Shown one piece after another: positions 18,121 through 27,034 of a stretch of 64,000 bases of DNA (its first letter is position 1; each line of letters begins with the position of its first letter). Position numbers and translations under genes: made by a program. Location of the stretch: positions 372,001 to 436,000 of the forward strand of contig NZ_FOFV01000001.1 of assembly GCF_900111005.1 (NCBI RefSeq), read 5' to 3'. Source of the stretch: Lentzea albida. Its GTDB lineage: Bacteria > Actinomycetota > Actinomycetes > Mycobacteriales > Pseudonocardiaceae. The notes below the pieces were generated by a model. It ran no database searches. It had not been told where the DNA came from and worked only from the letters and a program-made list of their open reading frames with translations.

Positions 18121-19824
18121 TCAGCTTTTGCGGACGAGCCCCGTGAACCCCGCGACGCTCAACGTGGCGAACGACCAGCCGAGGATCTGCACGACCCAGC
18201 CTGCTCCGGTCGCCCACTGCCCGGCTGGTCCGTTCGCCAGTTCGCACCTCGGTGTGCCACCGAGCTTCACGAGCGGGATGGCGAGATCCGCCGCAAGACT
18301 GATCCTGTTCACAGGTGAACACGAGTCGGCGGGGCGGTCTTTGGCCGGTGTCAGGCCGTTATAGGCATTTGTTGTCCACACGAGACAGAGCGCCAGCAGG
18401 AACGTCACGAGTAGGCCGATCACCGCTCTGGACGGTTTGTAGCCGTAGCCGAGAGTGACGCCCAGGAACCAGTGCCACAGCTTGTTGCCGGGGTCGCCGT
18501 GGCGGCGGAGGTCGCGTTGCTGGGCGATCAGGACACGGCGGGCGGTGTGTTCGTGGCCCGCTGCGCGGTGGACGGCGGCGAGTTGCTGGTAGGGCTGGGC
18601 TTCGTAGAAGAGCGTGTGCTCGCGCAGCATCTCGAGCCACACAGCCGTGTCCACCGGCGGGTTCGGGTAGGTGAGGCCGTCCATCGTGACGGTGAAGGTG
18701 CGGGTCTTGAGCAGTTCCGACTCGCCGAGGCTGAGAGTGTTGCCGACCTTCGCACCGGACAGGTCGAGGTCGAAGCCCTGGCCGTCGTTGGCGAGCGTGG
18801 ACGACCTGATGACGAGCTCACCGTTCACCGTCGCGTCGGTGAGGTCCACCGCGGCGTGCCTGGTGTTCGCCCTGACCGCGGAGTTGTTGATCGTGACGCT
18901 CGCGCCGACCTTGGTCCGGTGCAGCACGAACGCCTCGCCGTCGTCGGCGCGCACGGATCCCTGGATGACGAGCCCGGCGCCTATTTGCGTGTCGACCATG
19001 CGGACCGCGTCGTTCGAGATCGAGCGGGCGTCGAGGTCGAGGAGCCGGACCTCCTGCTGGATCTGGGCACCGTCGAGGAACAGCGCGGGGCCGGACTCGG
19101 CGCGCAGGACGGCGCCGCGCAACCACAGGGTCCGGGCGGAGGCGTCGGACAGCGCCACGGCAGGGGCCCCGCCACGCGCCTTGACGAACGTCCCGTTCAG
19201 GACGAGGTCCCCACCGATGTTCGCGTTGGTGCCGACGAAGGCGAAACTCCTGTCGTTGACGATCACCGCGTCCGTCAGGTCGACGCCGCCGCCGATCTCG
19301 CAGCCGTCGAGCCACACCCTGCTCGCGAGCAGCCGGTCGGCCTTCACGCTCCGGGTGACGTGCAGCCCGGTCGCGAACAGCGGACTGGCGGTCGCGTCCC
19401 GCAGCAGCAGGGAACCGTCGACGCGCGCGTTCTCCAGGTCGACGATGCCGGTGCAGCGCGTGCCCTTCATCGTGAGGTAGCGGGTGCGCAGGTTCTCGGC
19501 GTTCAGCTCCGGCAGCGTGGAGCCGTCGAGCGACAGCGCCGGCAGTTCGGTGCCGTGCATCAGCACGTGTTCTTCGAAGACGCAGTCGTCCAGCTGCAGT
19601 GGTGTCGAGGTGCTGATGAAGCTGAGGTCGAGCGTGCCGGTGATGCGGGCGCCGACCAGGAGGATTCCGTTCGGGTCGACGTCCCCCGACCGCAGCAGGT
19701 CGCGGATCGCCGTGGCACGCACCACGTTGTTCCCACGCCGTGAGAGGTCGAGCACCTCACCCGCCTCGGCGGCGCGGATCATGTCCTGCTCTGTCCCACT
19801 AGGACGTGACATTGTGGGTCCCAT
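18121..19824 (-). CDS. Beta-helix-like membrane-anchored protein
   Basis: A 567-residue protein. Residues ~45-400 repeat short strands with a recurrent pattern such as ITGTLDLS, GGVDLTDA, VNGELVIRS and GNTLSLGESEL, about every 20-25 residues. This suggests a right-handed beta-helix related to pentapeptide-repeat proteins. A linker with a helical RAAGHEHTARRVLIAQQRDLRR segment follows, then two or three membrane helices (about 458-480 and 540-560). Related actinomycete proteins are often labelled membrane-associated oxidoreductase, without evidence of a cofactor site that I can see. The ATG at 19824 has GAGGTAGG upstream and lies on the complementary strand to the divergent reductase start, so the two genes overlap at their start codons. 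Confidence 0.75.
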   Translation of the reverse strand: MGPTMSRPSGTEQDMIRAAEAGEVLDLSRRGNNVVRATAIRDLLRSGDVDPNGILLVGARITGTLDLSFISTSTPLQLDDCVFEEHVLMHGTELPALSLDGSTLPELNAENLRTRYLTMKGTRCTGIVDLENARVDGSLLLRDATASPLFATGLHVTRSVKADRLLASRVWLDGCEIGGGVDLTDAVIVNDRSFAFVGTNANIGGDLVLNGTFVKARGGAPAVALSDASARTLWLRGAVLRAESGPALFLDGAQIQQEVRLLDLDARSISNDAVRMVDTQIGAGLVIQGSVRADDGEAFVLHRTKVGASVTINNSAVRANTRHAAVDLTDATVNGELVIRSSTLANDGQGFDLDLSGAKVGNTLSLGESELLKTRTFTVTMDGLTYPNPPVDTAVWLEMLREHTLFYEAQPYQQLAAVHRAAGHEHTARRVLIAQQRDLRRHGDPGNKLWHWFLGVTLGYGYKPSRAVIGLLVTFLLALCLVWTTNAYNGLTPAKDRPADSCSPVNRISLAADLAIPLVKLGGTPRCELANGPAGQWATGAGWVVQILGWSFATLSVAGFTGLVRKS

Positions 19825-20851
19825 GTCCTACCTCGCGGATAGCACGCGCTACGACCAGATGACTTACCGGCGGACGGGGCGCAGCGGTCTCAAGCTGCCC
19901 GCCATCTCCCTCGGTCTGTGGCACAACTTCGGCGGCGACCGGCCGTACGAGCTGGGCCGCGGGATCGCGCGGAGGGCGTTCGACCTCGGTGTCACGCACT
20001 TCGACCTCGCCAACAACTACGGGCCTCCTTACGGAAGCGCCGAGATCACGTTCGGGCAGATCCTGAAGGATGATCTCAGGCCGTACCGCGACGAGCTCGT
20101 GATTTCGTCGAAGGCGGGCTACGACATGTGGCCGGGTCCGTACGGGGAGTGGGGCAGCCGCAAGTACCTGCTCAGCTCGCTCGACCAGTCGCTGACCCGG
20201 ATGGGCCTCGACTACGTCGACATCTTCTACTCGCACCGGTTCGACCCCGAGACGCCGCTCGAGGAGACGATGGGCGCGCTCGTGTCCGCGGTGCAGCAGG
20301 GCAAGGCGCTCTACGTCGGCATCTCGTCGTACTCGCCCGCGAAGACCCGCGAGGCCGCGCAACTGCTGAAGTCGGCCGGGGTGCCGCTGCTGATCCACCA
20401 GCCGTCGTACTCGATGCTCAACCGCTGGATCGAGCCCGAGCTGCTGGACACCCTGGAGGAGGTCGGCGCCGGCTGCATCGCGTTCTCGCCGCTCGCGCAG
20501 GGCATGCTGACCGACCGCTACCTCGACGGGATCCCCGAGGGGTCGCGTGCGACGCAGGGCAAGTCGCTGTCGACGGACCTGCTGACCGAGCAGAACCTCG
20601 GCCGCATCCGGTCGCTGAACGAGATCGCCAAGTCGCGCGGGCAGTCGCTCGCGCAGCTGGCGCTGACGTGGACGATCCGGGACCCGCGGGTGACGTCGGC
20701 GTTGATCGGCGCGTCCTCGGTGGGGCAGCTGGAGCAGAACCTCGCGGCGTTGCAGGCGCCGCCGCTGACCGACGACGAACTGGCCGAGATCGACAAGTAC
20801 GCCGTCGAGTCGGGCATCGACCTGTGGGCGACGAGCTCGCAGGCGGAGTGA
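19823..20851 (+). CDS. Aldo/keto reductase, YghZ (L-glyceraldehyde-3-phosphate reductase) type
   Basis: NADPH-dependent TIM-barrel reductase of 342 residues. It follows E. coli YghZ closely from memory of that sequence: RRTGRSGLKLPAISLGLWHN, THFDLANNYGPP (catalytic Asp and Tyr), SSKAGYDMWPGPYG (catalytic Lys), YVDIFYSHR (His) and ALIGASSVGQLEQN for the cofactor. YghZ reduces L-glyceraldehyde 3-phosphate and other aldehydes, so this is likely an aldehyde detoxification or general carbonyl reductase. The start at ATG 19823 gives the family-typical N-terminus that includes ADxxRYDQM. It diverges from the beta-helix protein. Confidence 0.9.
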   Translation: MSYLADSTRYDQMTYRRTGRSGLKLPAISLGLWHNFGGDRPYELGRGIARRAFDLGVTHFDLANNYGPPYGSAEITFGQILKDDLRPYRDELVISSKAGYDMWPGPYGEWGSRKYLLSSLDQSLTRMGLDYVDIFYSHRFDPETPLEETMGALVSAVQQGKALYVGISSYSPAKTREAAQLLKSAGVPLLIHQPSYSMLNRWIEPELLDTLEEVGAGCIAFSPLAQGMLTDRYLDGIPEGSRATQGKSLSTDLLTEQNLGRIRSLNEIAKSRGQSLAQLALTWTIRDPRVTSALIGASSVGQLEQNLAALQAPPLTDDELAEIDKYAVESGIDLWATSSQAE

Positions 20852-20857
20852 GCCGAG

Positions 20858-22285
20858 TCAGGCCGGGTGCCGGGGGAGGCGGATCGTGAACACCGTCGCC
20901 CCCGGCCGGCTCGCCAGCTCGATCGTCCCGCCGTGCGCCTCCACCAGCGACTGCACGACCGCGAGCCCCAGCCCGCTGCCCCCGCGCTGCCGGGTCCGCG
21001 AGTCGTCCACGCGGTAGAACCGGTCGAAGATCCGCGCCTGGTCCGCCGCGGGGATGCCGGGACCGGTGTCGCTCACCCGGATCACCGCCCAGCCGTTCTC
21101 GGCGGTCACCTTCAGCTGGACCGACGTGCCCGCGGGCGTGTGCACGGCCGCGTTGGTCAGCAGGTTGTCGAGCACCTGCCGCAGCCGGGTCGGGTCCGCG
21201 GTCATGGTGACCGTGTCGGCGTCCAGTGACAGCGAGTGCGTCGGGCGGGCCGCCTGGAACGCGTCCGCCGCCGCCTCCGCGACGACCGAGAGGTCGAGCT
21301 CCTCGGGGCGCAGCGGTGGTTCGGACTCGGCGGAGTCCAGGCGCGCCAGCAACAACAGGTCGTCCAGCAGAACGCTCATGCGGGACGCCTCGGACCGCAG
21401 CTTCTCCAGGTGCTTCTCGCGTTCGCCCGGCTCGTTGGCCGCCGCGTACTTGAAGAGGTCCGCGTAGCCGCGCAACGACGTGAGAGGCGTCCTCAACTCG
21501 TGTGAGGCGTCGGCGATGAACCGGCGGAGGCGTTGCTCTGCGGCCGTGCGGGCCGCCAGAGAAGAGTCGATGTGCGCGAGCATCTTGTTGAACGCCTCGC
21601 GCAGCTCCTCGACCTCGACGCCGCCGCCCCGTCCGTCCACGCGGACCGTGAGGTCGCCCGAGTCGGTGAGGTCGTGCGAGGAGATGTCGTGCGCGGTGTC
21701 GGCCATGTCCGACAGCGGCCGCATGCCCTTGCGGATCAGCGCCTGACCGCCCGCGACCAGCGCGATCAGCGCGGCCATGAACGCGATCACGGCGACCGTG
21801 ACCAGCTGGGAGATCGTGTCGTCGCGGTCGGTGGTCGGGGCCGCGCTGACGAGGATCCACTCGTCCTTGACGACCTGGCACGCGCGCAGCCGGAACTTGC
21901 CCTCGCCGCGCAGGTACTCGGTCTGGAACTCGTCGGCGGTCAGCGCCCTCTTCGCGAGCGCGTCGAACTCCTCGCGGTCGGCGGGCTGCTGGTCGCCCGG
22001 CTGGGCCTGGAGCTGACCGTCCTCGATCTTGTAGACGACGGCGTACCAGTCCGGCGGCAGCTTGGAGACCTTGCCGTGGGCGTCGATCTCCTTGACCGCG
22101 CTCGTCTGGCTGATCACCATCTGGTCGTCGAGGCGGCGGTCGAGGAAGTCCTTCATCGACGAGACCATGACCCAGCCGACGATCGCGAACACGGTCAGCG
22201 CCAGGGCGCCGAGGCCCAGGGCGAGGCGGGTGCCGAGCCGCCAGTCGCGGACCGGCTTCACGCGGAAGTCCATCGAGGGACTCAC
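20858..22285 (-). CDS. Two-component sensor histidine kinase
   Basis: Membrane sensor of about 475 residues. A first helix (about 23-46) is followed by an extracytoplasmic domain of ~120 residues, a second helix (~168-190) and a HAMP linker. The dimerisation domain has phosphoacceptor His in FIADASHELRTPLTSL. The ATPase domain has the N box (LLTNAAVHTP), G1 (DTGPGIP) and G2 (GGSGLGLAVV). GTG at 22285 overlaps the response-regulator stop by 4 nt, suggesting coupling; an ATG at 22273 is the alternative start. The sensory domain has no recognised ligand motif. The facing flavin electron-transfer genes are plausible targets. Confidence 0.9.
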   Translation of the reverse strand: MSPSMDFRVKPVRDWRLGTRLALGLGALALTVFAIVGWVMVSSMKDFLDRRLDDQMVISQTSAVKEIDAHGKVSKLPPDWYAVVYKIEDGQLQAQPGDQQPADREEFDALAKRALTADEFQTEYLRGEGKFRLRACQVVKDEWILVSAAPTTDRDDTISQLVTVAVIAFMAALIALVAGGQALIRKGMRPLSDMADTAHDISSHDLTDSGDLTVRVDGRGGGVEVEELREAFNKMLAHIDSSLAARTAAEQRLRRFIADASHELRTPLTSLRGYADLFKYAAANEPGEREKHLEKLRSEASRMSVLLDDLLLLARLDSAESEPPLRPEELDLSVVAEAAADAFQAARPTHSLSLDADTVTMTADPTRLRQVLDNLLTNAAVHTPAGTSVQLKVTAENGWAVIRVSDTGPGIPAADQARIFDRFYRVDDSRTRQRGGSGLGLAVVQSLVEAHGGTIELASRPGATVFTIRLPRHPA

Positions 22286-22989
22286 TCGGCTGCTCGGCGG
22301 AGCACGTACCCCACACCGCGCACGGTGTGGATCAACGGCTCGCGGCCGTCGTCGAGCTTGCGGCGCAGGTGGGAGATGACCAGCTCGACGACGTTGGAAC
22401 GGCCGCCGAAGTCGTACTCCCACACGTGGTCGAGGATCTGCGCCTTCGTCAGCACGGCGGGCGAGCGCCGCATCAGGTACCGCAGCAGCTCGTACTCGGT
22501 CGGCGTCAGCGTCACGAGCTTGCCGCCGCGGCGGACCTCGCGGGTGTCCTCGTCCATCACGAGATCGGACACCTTCAGCACCGAACGCTTCCACGACGGA
22601 CCCGTCGAGCGGCGCAGCACGGCCCTCAGCCGGGCCATCAGCTCCTCGACCGAGAACGGTTTCACGAGGTAGTCGTCGCCGCCGCGGGTGAGGCCCGCCA
22701 CCCGGTCCGCAGTGCCGTCGCGGGCCGTCAGGAACACCACCGGCACCATCGCGCCGGCCGACCGGAGCCGATCGAGAACGGTGAATCCGTCCAGGTCGGG
22801 CAGCATGAGGTCGAGCACGACGATGTCCGGCTGGAACTCGGCCGCCTCTCTCAACGCCTCTTCGCCGTTGAGCGCCGTCGCGGCCTGCCAGCCCTCGTAC
22901 CGGGCGACCGTCGCGACCAGGTCAGCGATGTGCGGCTCGTCATCCACGACGAGCAATCGAACCGAGTTGCCCTTGTCCACGTGTCTCAT
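22282..22989 (-). CDS. OmpR-family response regulator
   Basis: A 235-residue regulator. The receiver domain has acidic pocket VVDDEP, phosphoacceptor Asp60 (VVLDLMLPD), Thr in FLTAR and Lys in LVKPF. A winged-helix DNA-binding domain follows, with LTPTEYELLRYL and VVELVISHLRRKLD. It is first in a pair with the histidine kinase, whose start it overlaps by 4 nt. The ATG at 22989 lies 128 bp from the start of the divergent ferric-reductase-like gene, so both transcripts could share a control region. Confidence 0.95.
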   Translation of the reverse strand: MRHVDKGNSVRLLVVDDEPHIADLVATVARYEGWQAATALNGEEALREAAEFQPDIVVLDLMLPDLDGFTVLDRLRSAGAMVPVVFLTARDGTADRVAGLTRGGDDYLVKPFSVEELMARLRAVLRRSTGPSWKRSVLKVSDLVMDEDTREVRRGGKLVTLTPTEYELLRYLMRRSPAVLTKAQILDHVWEYDFGGRSNVVELVISHLRRKLDDGREPLIHTVRGVGYVLRRAAE

Positions 22990-23117
22990 GGTGCGTCACC
23001 CGGTGGCTCCTCCGCTCGATCGACAGGAAGTCGACAGCGCGGGCAAAGGGGAGCCACAGCTCGAACGCTGAGGATCGACACCGACCGACCGAGACCGCCC
23101 CGACCGAGGAGCCCGCC

Positions 23118-24476
23118 GTGACGACCACCCTGCAGCACCCCGTGCGACCGGCTCCGGCCGGCCGGGCGACGCCGCACAAGGTGCTGGCCAAAGCCGGCCT
23201 GTACGTGTTCCTCCTCGCCAACGCGGCCTTCGTGACGTACCTGTTCAACGCGGCGGGCGTCGGCACGAACAAGCTGGTCAACCTCGGCAGGCTCGCGGGC
23301 CTCTACGGCGCGCTCGCCATGGCGTTCCAGCTCCTGCTGGTGGCCCGGCTGCCGTGGCTCGACCGGCGCCTCGGCATGGACAAGCTCACCTCGTGGCACC
23401 GCTGGGTCGGCTTCACGATCTTCTTCACGCTGATCGGCCACCTCGTCTTCATCGCGTTCGGCAACGCGGGCTCGGAAGGGCCGATTGCCGAGGTCATCCG
23501 TCAGGCGACCGAGCTGGAGGGCATCCTGCGCGCGCTGGTGGCGTGGGCGATCATCATGGTCGTCGGCGTCGTCTCGGCCCGCTTCGCGCGGCGCCGGCTG
23601 GCCTACGAGACCTGGCACTTCATCCACCTCTACACCTACGTGGCGATCTTCCTCGCGTTCTCGCACCAGGTGGCGGTGGGCAGCACGTTCCGCAAGTCCG
23701 CGCTCGCGACCGGCTACTGGTGGGGCCTCTGGGCGTTCGCGCTCGGCTCCGTCCTCATCGGACGCGTGGTGCTCCCGCTCTACCGCAACTGGCGCCACCA
23801 GTTCCGGGTCGCCGCCGTCGTGCCGGAGGCGCACAACGTCGTCTCCGTCTACGTCGAGGGAAAGGACCTGGACCAGCTCGGCGCCCGCGCAGGCCAGTTC
23901 TTCCTCTGGCGCTTCCTGACCAAGGACCGCTGGTGGCAGGCCAACCCGTTCTCGCTGTCCGCGGCGCCGAACGGCAAGTACCTGCGGCTCACCGCGAAGG
24001 CTCTGGGCACCGGCAGCGCGGACATCCGCAACATCAAGGTCGGCACGCGCGTGTTCGCCGAAGGACCGTACGGCGCGTTCACGACCATGCACCAGACCAA
24101 GCCCAACGCGCTCCTCGTCGCGGGCGGTGTCGGCGTCACACCGGTCCGCGCGCTGCTGGAGGAGATCAAGGGCCACGTCGTGGTGCTCTACCGGGTCAGC
24201 GACCCCCGCGAGGCCGTGCTGCTGCGCGAGCTCGAAGGGCTCGCCAGGGCCAAGGGCGCGGCGCTGCGCCTGGTCACCGGTTCGTCGAAGACCATCACCG
24301 CGAACGGCCCGTTGCTCGGCCCCGAGAACATCGCCGCGCTCGTGCCGGACGTGCAGGACCGCGACGTCTTCATCTGCGGTCCCGGCGGCATGACCGACGC
24401 GGTGATCAAGAGCCTCGACGAACTGGGAGTTCCCGGCAACCAGGTCCACGCCGAGCGCTTCGCGCTGGCCAACTGA
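23118..24476 (+). CDS. Ferric reductase-like transmembrane protein with FAD/NAD(P)H domain
   Basis: A 452-residue electron-transfer protein. About six membrane helices (30-215) contain paired histidines expected to hold heme (HRWVGFTIFFTLIGHLVF and WHFIHLYTYV, with a later His in FSHQVAVG). They precede a ferredoxin-reductase module: an FAD-binding barrel (RAGQFFLWRF, NPFSLSAAP) and a nucleotide-binding Rossmann domain (VAGGVGVTPVRALLEE, FICGPGGMTDAV). It probably moves electrons from NAD(P)H across the membrane. Next on the strand, 15 bp on, is an FMN-binding secreted protein, then ApbE, which together suggest an outward electron path. Confidence 0.92.
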   Translation: MTTTLQHPVRPAPAGRATPHKVLAKAGLYVFLLANAAFVTYLFNAAGVGTNKLVNLGRLAGLYGALAMAFQLLLVARLPWLDRRLGMDKLTSWHRWVGFTIFFTLIGHLVFIAFGNAGSEGPIAEVIRQATELEGILRALVAWAIIMVVGVVSARFARRRLAYETWHFIHLYTYVAIFLAFSHQVAVGSTFRKSALATGYWWGLWAFALGSVLIGRVVLPLYRNWRHQFRVAAVVPEAHNVVSVYVEGKDLDQLGARAGQFFLWRFLTKDRWWQANPFSLSAAPNGKYLRLTAKALGTGSADIRNIKVGTRVFAEGPYGAFTTMHQTKPNALLVAGGVGVTPVRALLEEIKGHVVVLYRVSDPREAVLLRELEGLARAKGAALRLVTGSSKTITANGPLLGPENIAALVPDVQDRDVFICGPGGMTDAVIKSLDELGVPGNQVHAERFALAN

Positions 24477-24491
24477 GAAGGGTCCGACGAC

Positions 24492-24989
24492 GTGAAGAGG
24501 GCAATTCCCGTTCTGGCGCTGAGCGTGGCCGGTCTGGTCCCGGTCTGGCTCTACGCGCCGGCGTCCGGTCACGAGGGCGAGCTCAGCGAGGTCGCCGCGC
24601 CGGAGACGCAGCAGCAGACCGCACCTCAGACCACCCAGGCCGCGCCCAAGACCACCGGTGCCGCGCCGAAGACGACCGGGGCGGCGCCCAAGACGACGAC
24701 CCAGCAGCAGCAAACCCAGCAGCAGGCCCAGAACCGCACGGTGTCCGGGCCCGCGGTGAACACGTCCGAGGGCACCGTGCAGGTGCAGGTGACGCTGCAG
24801 GGCACCAAGATCGTCGACGTGAAGGCGTTGCGGGCGCCCAACAGCAACCCGACCAGGATGGCGCTGCCGCTGCTGCGCGAGTCGGCGCTCAAGGCGCAGA
24901 GCGCGGACATCGACACGGTGTCCGGCGCGACCGCGACCTCCGAGGGCTACAAGCAGTCGCTCCAGGCCGCGATCGACCAGGCGAAGTGA
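24492..24989 (+). CDS. Secreted FMN-binding domain protein (covalent flavin carrier)
   Basis: A 165-residue exported protein with an N-terminal hydrophobic signal (about 5-22), a Thr/Gln/Ala/Pro-rich linker (34-85) with three near-identical APKTTGA repeats, and a small FMN-binding domain (87-165). The flavinylation motif is in DTVSGATATSEGY (141-153), with Thr147 the likely attachment residue by analogy with NqrC/RnfG. It would take electrons from the ferric-reductase-like protein outside the membrane. The stop overlaps the apbE start (TGATG), so the carrier and the enzyme that loads its FMN are translationally coupled. Confidence 0.9.
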   Translation: MKRAIPVLALSVAGLVPVWLYAPASGHEGELSEVAAPETQQQTAPQTTQAAPKTTGAAPKTTGAAPKTTTQQQQTQQQAQNRTVSGPAVNTSEGTVQVQVTLQGTKIVDVKALRAPNSNPTRMALPLLRESALKAQSADIDTVSGATATSEGYKQSLQAAIDQAK

Positions 24990-25729
24990 TGGCCGTGCGG
25001 CGCGTCGAGCAGATCATGGGGCTGCCGATCTCGGTGGACCTCCGCGACGGGGACGCCGCACTGGCCGACCGCGCGTTCGCCTGGCTGCGCGAGGCGGACG
25101 AGCGGTTCTCGCCGTTCAAGCCCGACAGCGAGGTGTCCCGGCTGGACCGGGGTGAGCTCACCAGGGAGGAGCTCACCCCGGACCTCGTCGAGGTCCTGTC
25201 GCTGTGCGACTGGTACGAGCAGTCGACCGGCGGCGCGTTCACGGCTCAGGTCCCGGGCCGCGGCCTCGACCCGTGCGCGGTCGTGAAGGGCTGGGCCGTG
25301 CAACGGGCGGCGGACCTGCTGCGCGAGGGCGGTGCCACGACGTTCTGCGTCAACGCGGGCGGTGACGTCGTGACCGCCGGCGAGCCCGAACCCGGAAAGC
25401 CTTGGCGCGTAGGCGTTCGGCATCCCGATCTCGCCGACCAGCTGAGCGTCGTGCTCGGCGTGCGCGACGGAGCCGTTGCCACGTCAGCGTTGTACGAACG
25501 CGGGCAGCACATCCTCGACGGCCGCACCGGGCAGCCCGTCACGGGAATTCTCTCGGTCACCGTTTTCTCCGACGACCTCGCGATCGCGGATACCACTGCC
25601 ACAGCAGCGTTCGCGCTGGGCAGGGAGGGGATCGAGTGGGCGGCGGCGCAGGAGGACTGCGAGGTGTTCATCGTCGACGAAGATCGTCGGGTGCACTCCA
25701 GCCCTGGACTTCCCGTGCACGTCTGTTAA
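24989..25729 (+). CDS. apbE: FAD:protein FMN transferase
   Basis: Transfers FMN from FAD onto a Ser/Thr of target proteins with Mg2+. The 246 residues are shorter than periplasmic ApbE proteins (about 330), and there is no signal peptide, so this form may act inside or be exported otherwise. Conserved parts are EQIMGLPISV, RFSPFKPDSEVSRL, VVKGWAVQRAADLL, CVNAGGDVVTAG and the metal-binding ADTTATAAFALG near the C-terminus. Its substrate is almost certainly the adjacent FMN-binding protein, whose stop codon overlaps its ATG. Confidence 0.92.
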   Translation: MAVRRVEQIMGLPISVDLRDGDAALADRAFAWLREADERFSPFKPDSEVSRLDRGELTREELTPDLVEVLSLCDWYEQSTGGAFTAQVPGRGLDPCAVVKGWAVQRAADLLREGGATTFCVNAGGDVVTAGEPEPGKPWRVGVRHPDLADQLSVVLGVRDGAVATSALYERGQHILDGRTGQPVTGILSVTVFSDDLAIADTTATAAFALGREGIEWAAAQEDCEVFIVDEDRRVHSSPGLPVHVC

Positions 25730-25845
25730 CATGCTCGCCCAACGGAGCGTTGACTCCGGGGCACGTTCTTCGTTGATCAAGAGCTGGATCGGAGCTCGCG
25801 CTCGGGGCAAGTCCCGGCCTGCTGTCGACCAACTGCTCGTGCGAG

Positions 25846-25893
25846 AAGGCCTGCTGTGGCGCGAATTCGGGAGCGCGCCACAGTAGGCCTTTT
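25846..25893. terminator. Long hairpin terminator between convergent genes
   Basis: An 18-bp stem (arms starting AAGGCCTGCTGTGGCGCG, one G-U pair) with an ~11-nt loop and a T tract after it. It lies just before the convergent ADP-ribosylglycohydrolase stop and about 115 bp after apbE, and can serve both. Confidence 0.9.
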
Positions 25894-25898
25894 CTGTG

Positions 25899-26933
25899 TC
25901 AGGCGTAGCGGTCCTCGTTGAAGTCCAGGTTCACCGCGGACATGCCGAGGTCGCGGCCCATCGCGTCCAGCACGTCCACCATCTCCAACCCCATCAGCCA
26001 GTCGCGGGGCAGCGCCTCGGTGCCGTGCAACGCCCCGAGCACGTTGCCCGTCAACGCCGCCGTCGCGTCACTGCCGCCGGAGTGGTTGGCGGCGGCGCGC
26101 ATCGCGTCCACGAACTGCGCCGGCTTCGGGTGCGTCAGCACGGTGTAGACCGCGATCGCCAGCGCCTCCGGGCCGGTCCAGCCGCTGCCGAGCCGGTCGA
26201 CGCGCACGGGTGCGGAACCGTCGTGCTCCTCGGCCAGCACCACGGCACGGGTCAGCACCGTCGCGGTGTACGTGTCGTCGCGCAGCACGCGGCCGATCAC
26301 CTGGTCGATCGCCTCGCGCAGCGGCCTGCCCTTCACGGCGAGCAGGTGCACGAGCAGCGCCAGCGCGCCGCCGGACACCCAGCCGCCGGTGCCGCCGTGG
26401 GTCAGCGCGGCGAAGCGGCAGCCGAGGTCATACGCGATCGCCGCGGACGGGGCGAAGCCCGCTGGCGCGGTGCGCGTGACGCCGTTGCAGCCGGACGACT
26501 CGTTGTGCGGGTTCTCCGGAGTGGACGGTGTCTCGGCGGCCAGGGCGCGCAGGCACGTGAGGCCCGGCGAGCGGCTCTCGTACAGGCGTTCGTCCGCGAG
26601 CAGGCCGGTCGAGCCGTGTTCCGGGGCCGGCTGCTGCTGCGTGACGAGCCAGCGCCGGTAGCTGTGCCAGACCATCTCCGACGGCTCCCACTCGCCGGTG
26701 CGTTTCCCGCGCACCCACGCGCGCAGGTAACCGTCGGCGGTGAAGAGGGTCAGCTGGGTGTCGTCCGTGAACAGCGCGGGCTTCGGGGGTCCCAGGACGC
26801 CCTCGGGACCGTGTTCGCGCTGGATGTCGGCCCAGCCGAGGTACTGCACGGGCGCACCGAGCGCATCACCGAGAGCGCCGCCGAGGAGGCACCCGGCGCC
26901 GCGGTCAACCACGGAGTTCCGATCTCGCGGCAC
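25899..26933 (-). CDS. ADP-ribosylglycohydrolase family protein
   Basis: A 344-residue all-helical enzyme of the DraG/ARH family, which removes ADP-ribose from proteins or related substrates using a binuclear Mg centre. The N-terminal GAGCLLGGALGDALGAP helix, the FTDDTQLTLFTADG segment (Thr-Asp-Asp metal ligands), a central THGGTGGWVSGGALALL helix and the C-terminal NHSGGSDATAALTGNVLGA (Asp and Ser/Thr ligands) are all present. GTG at 26933 is used; GTG at 26912 is also possible. It diverges from the large SARP regulator. No matching ADP-ribosyltransferase is nearby. Confidence 0.88.
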   Translation of the reverse strand: MPRDRNSVVDRGAGCLLGGALGDALGAPVQYLGWADIQREHGPEGVLGPPKPALFTDDTQLTLFTADGYLRAWVRGKRTGEWEPSEMVWHSYRRWLVTQQQPAPEHGSTGLLADERLYESRSPGLTCLRALAAETPSTPENPHNESSGCNGVTRTAPAGFAPSAAIAYDLGCRFAALTHGGTGGWVSGGALALLVHLLAVKGRPLREAIDQVIGRVLRDDTYTATVLTRAVVLAEEHDGSAPVRVDRLGSGWTGPEALAIAVYTVLTHPKPAQFVDAMRAAANHSGGSDATAALTGNVLGALHGTEALPRDWLMGLEMVDVLDAMGRDLGMSAVNLDFNEDRYA

Positions 26934-27034
26934 GGGTGAACAGTAGCGTCCCGCGAATCTGAGCCGTACTTGTATCTGAGACTGCGACGCCCACACCTTC
27001 TGAAGAGACGAGGTCAGCGCACCTGAGGAGGGGC

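Noticed and set aside
24600..24740. Repeated CAGCAG and AAGACGAC units, considered as a CRISPR or satellite
   Set aside because: They encode the Thr/Gln/Ala-rich linker of the FMN-binding protein in frame and are short coding repeats, not an array with spacers.
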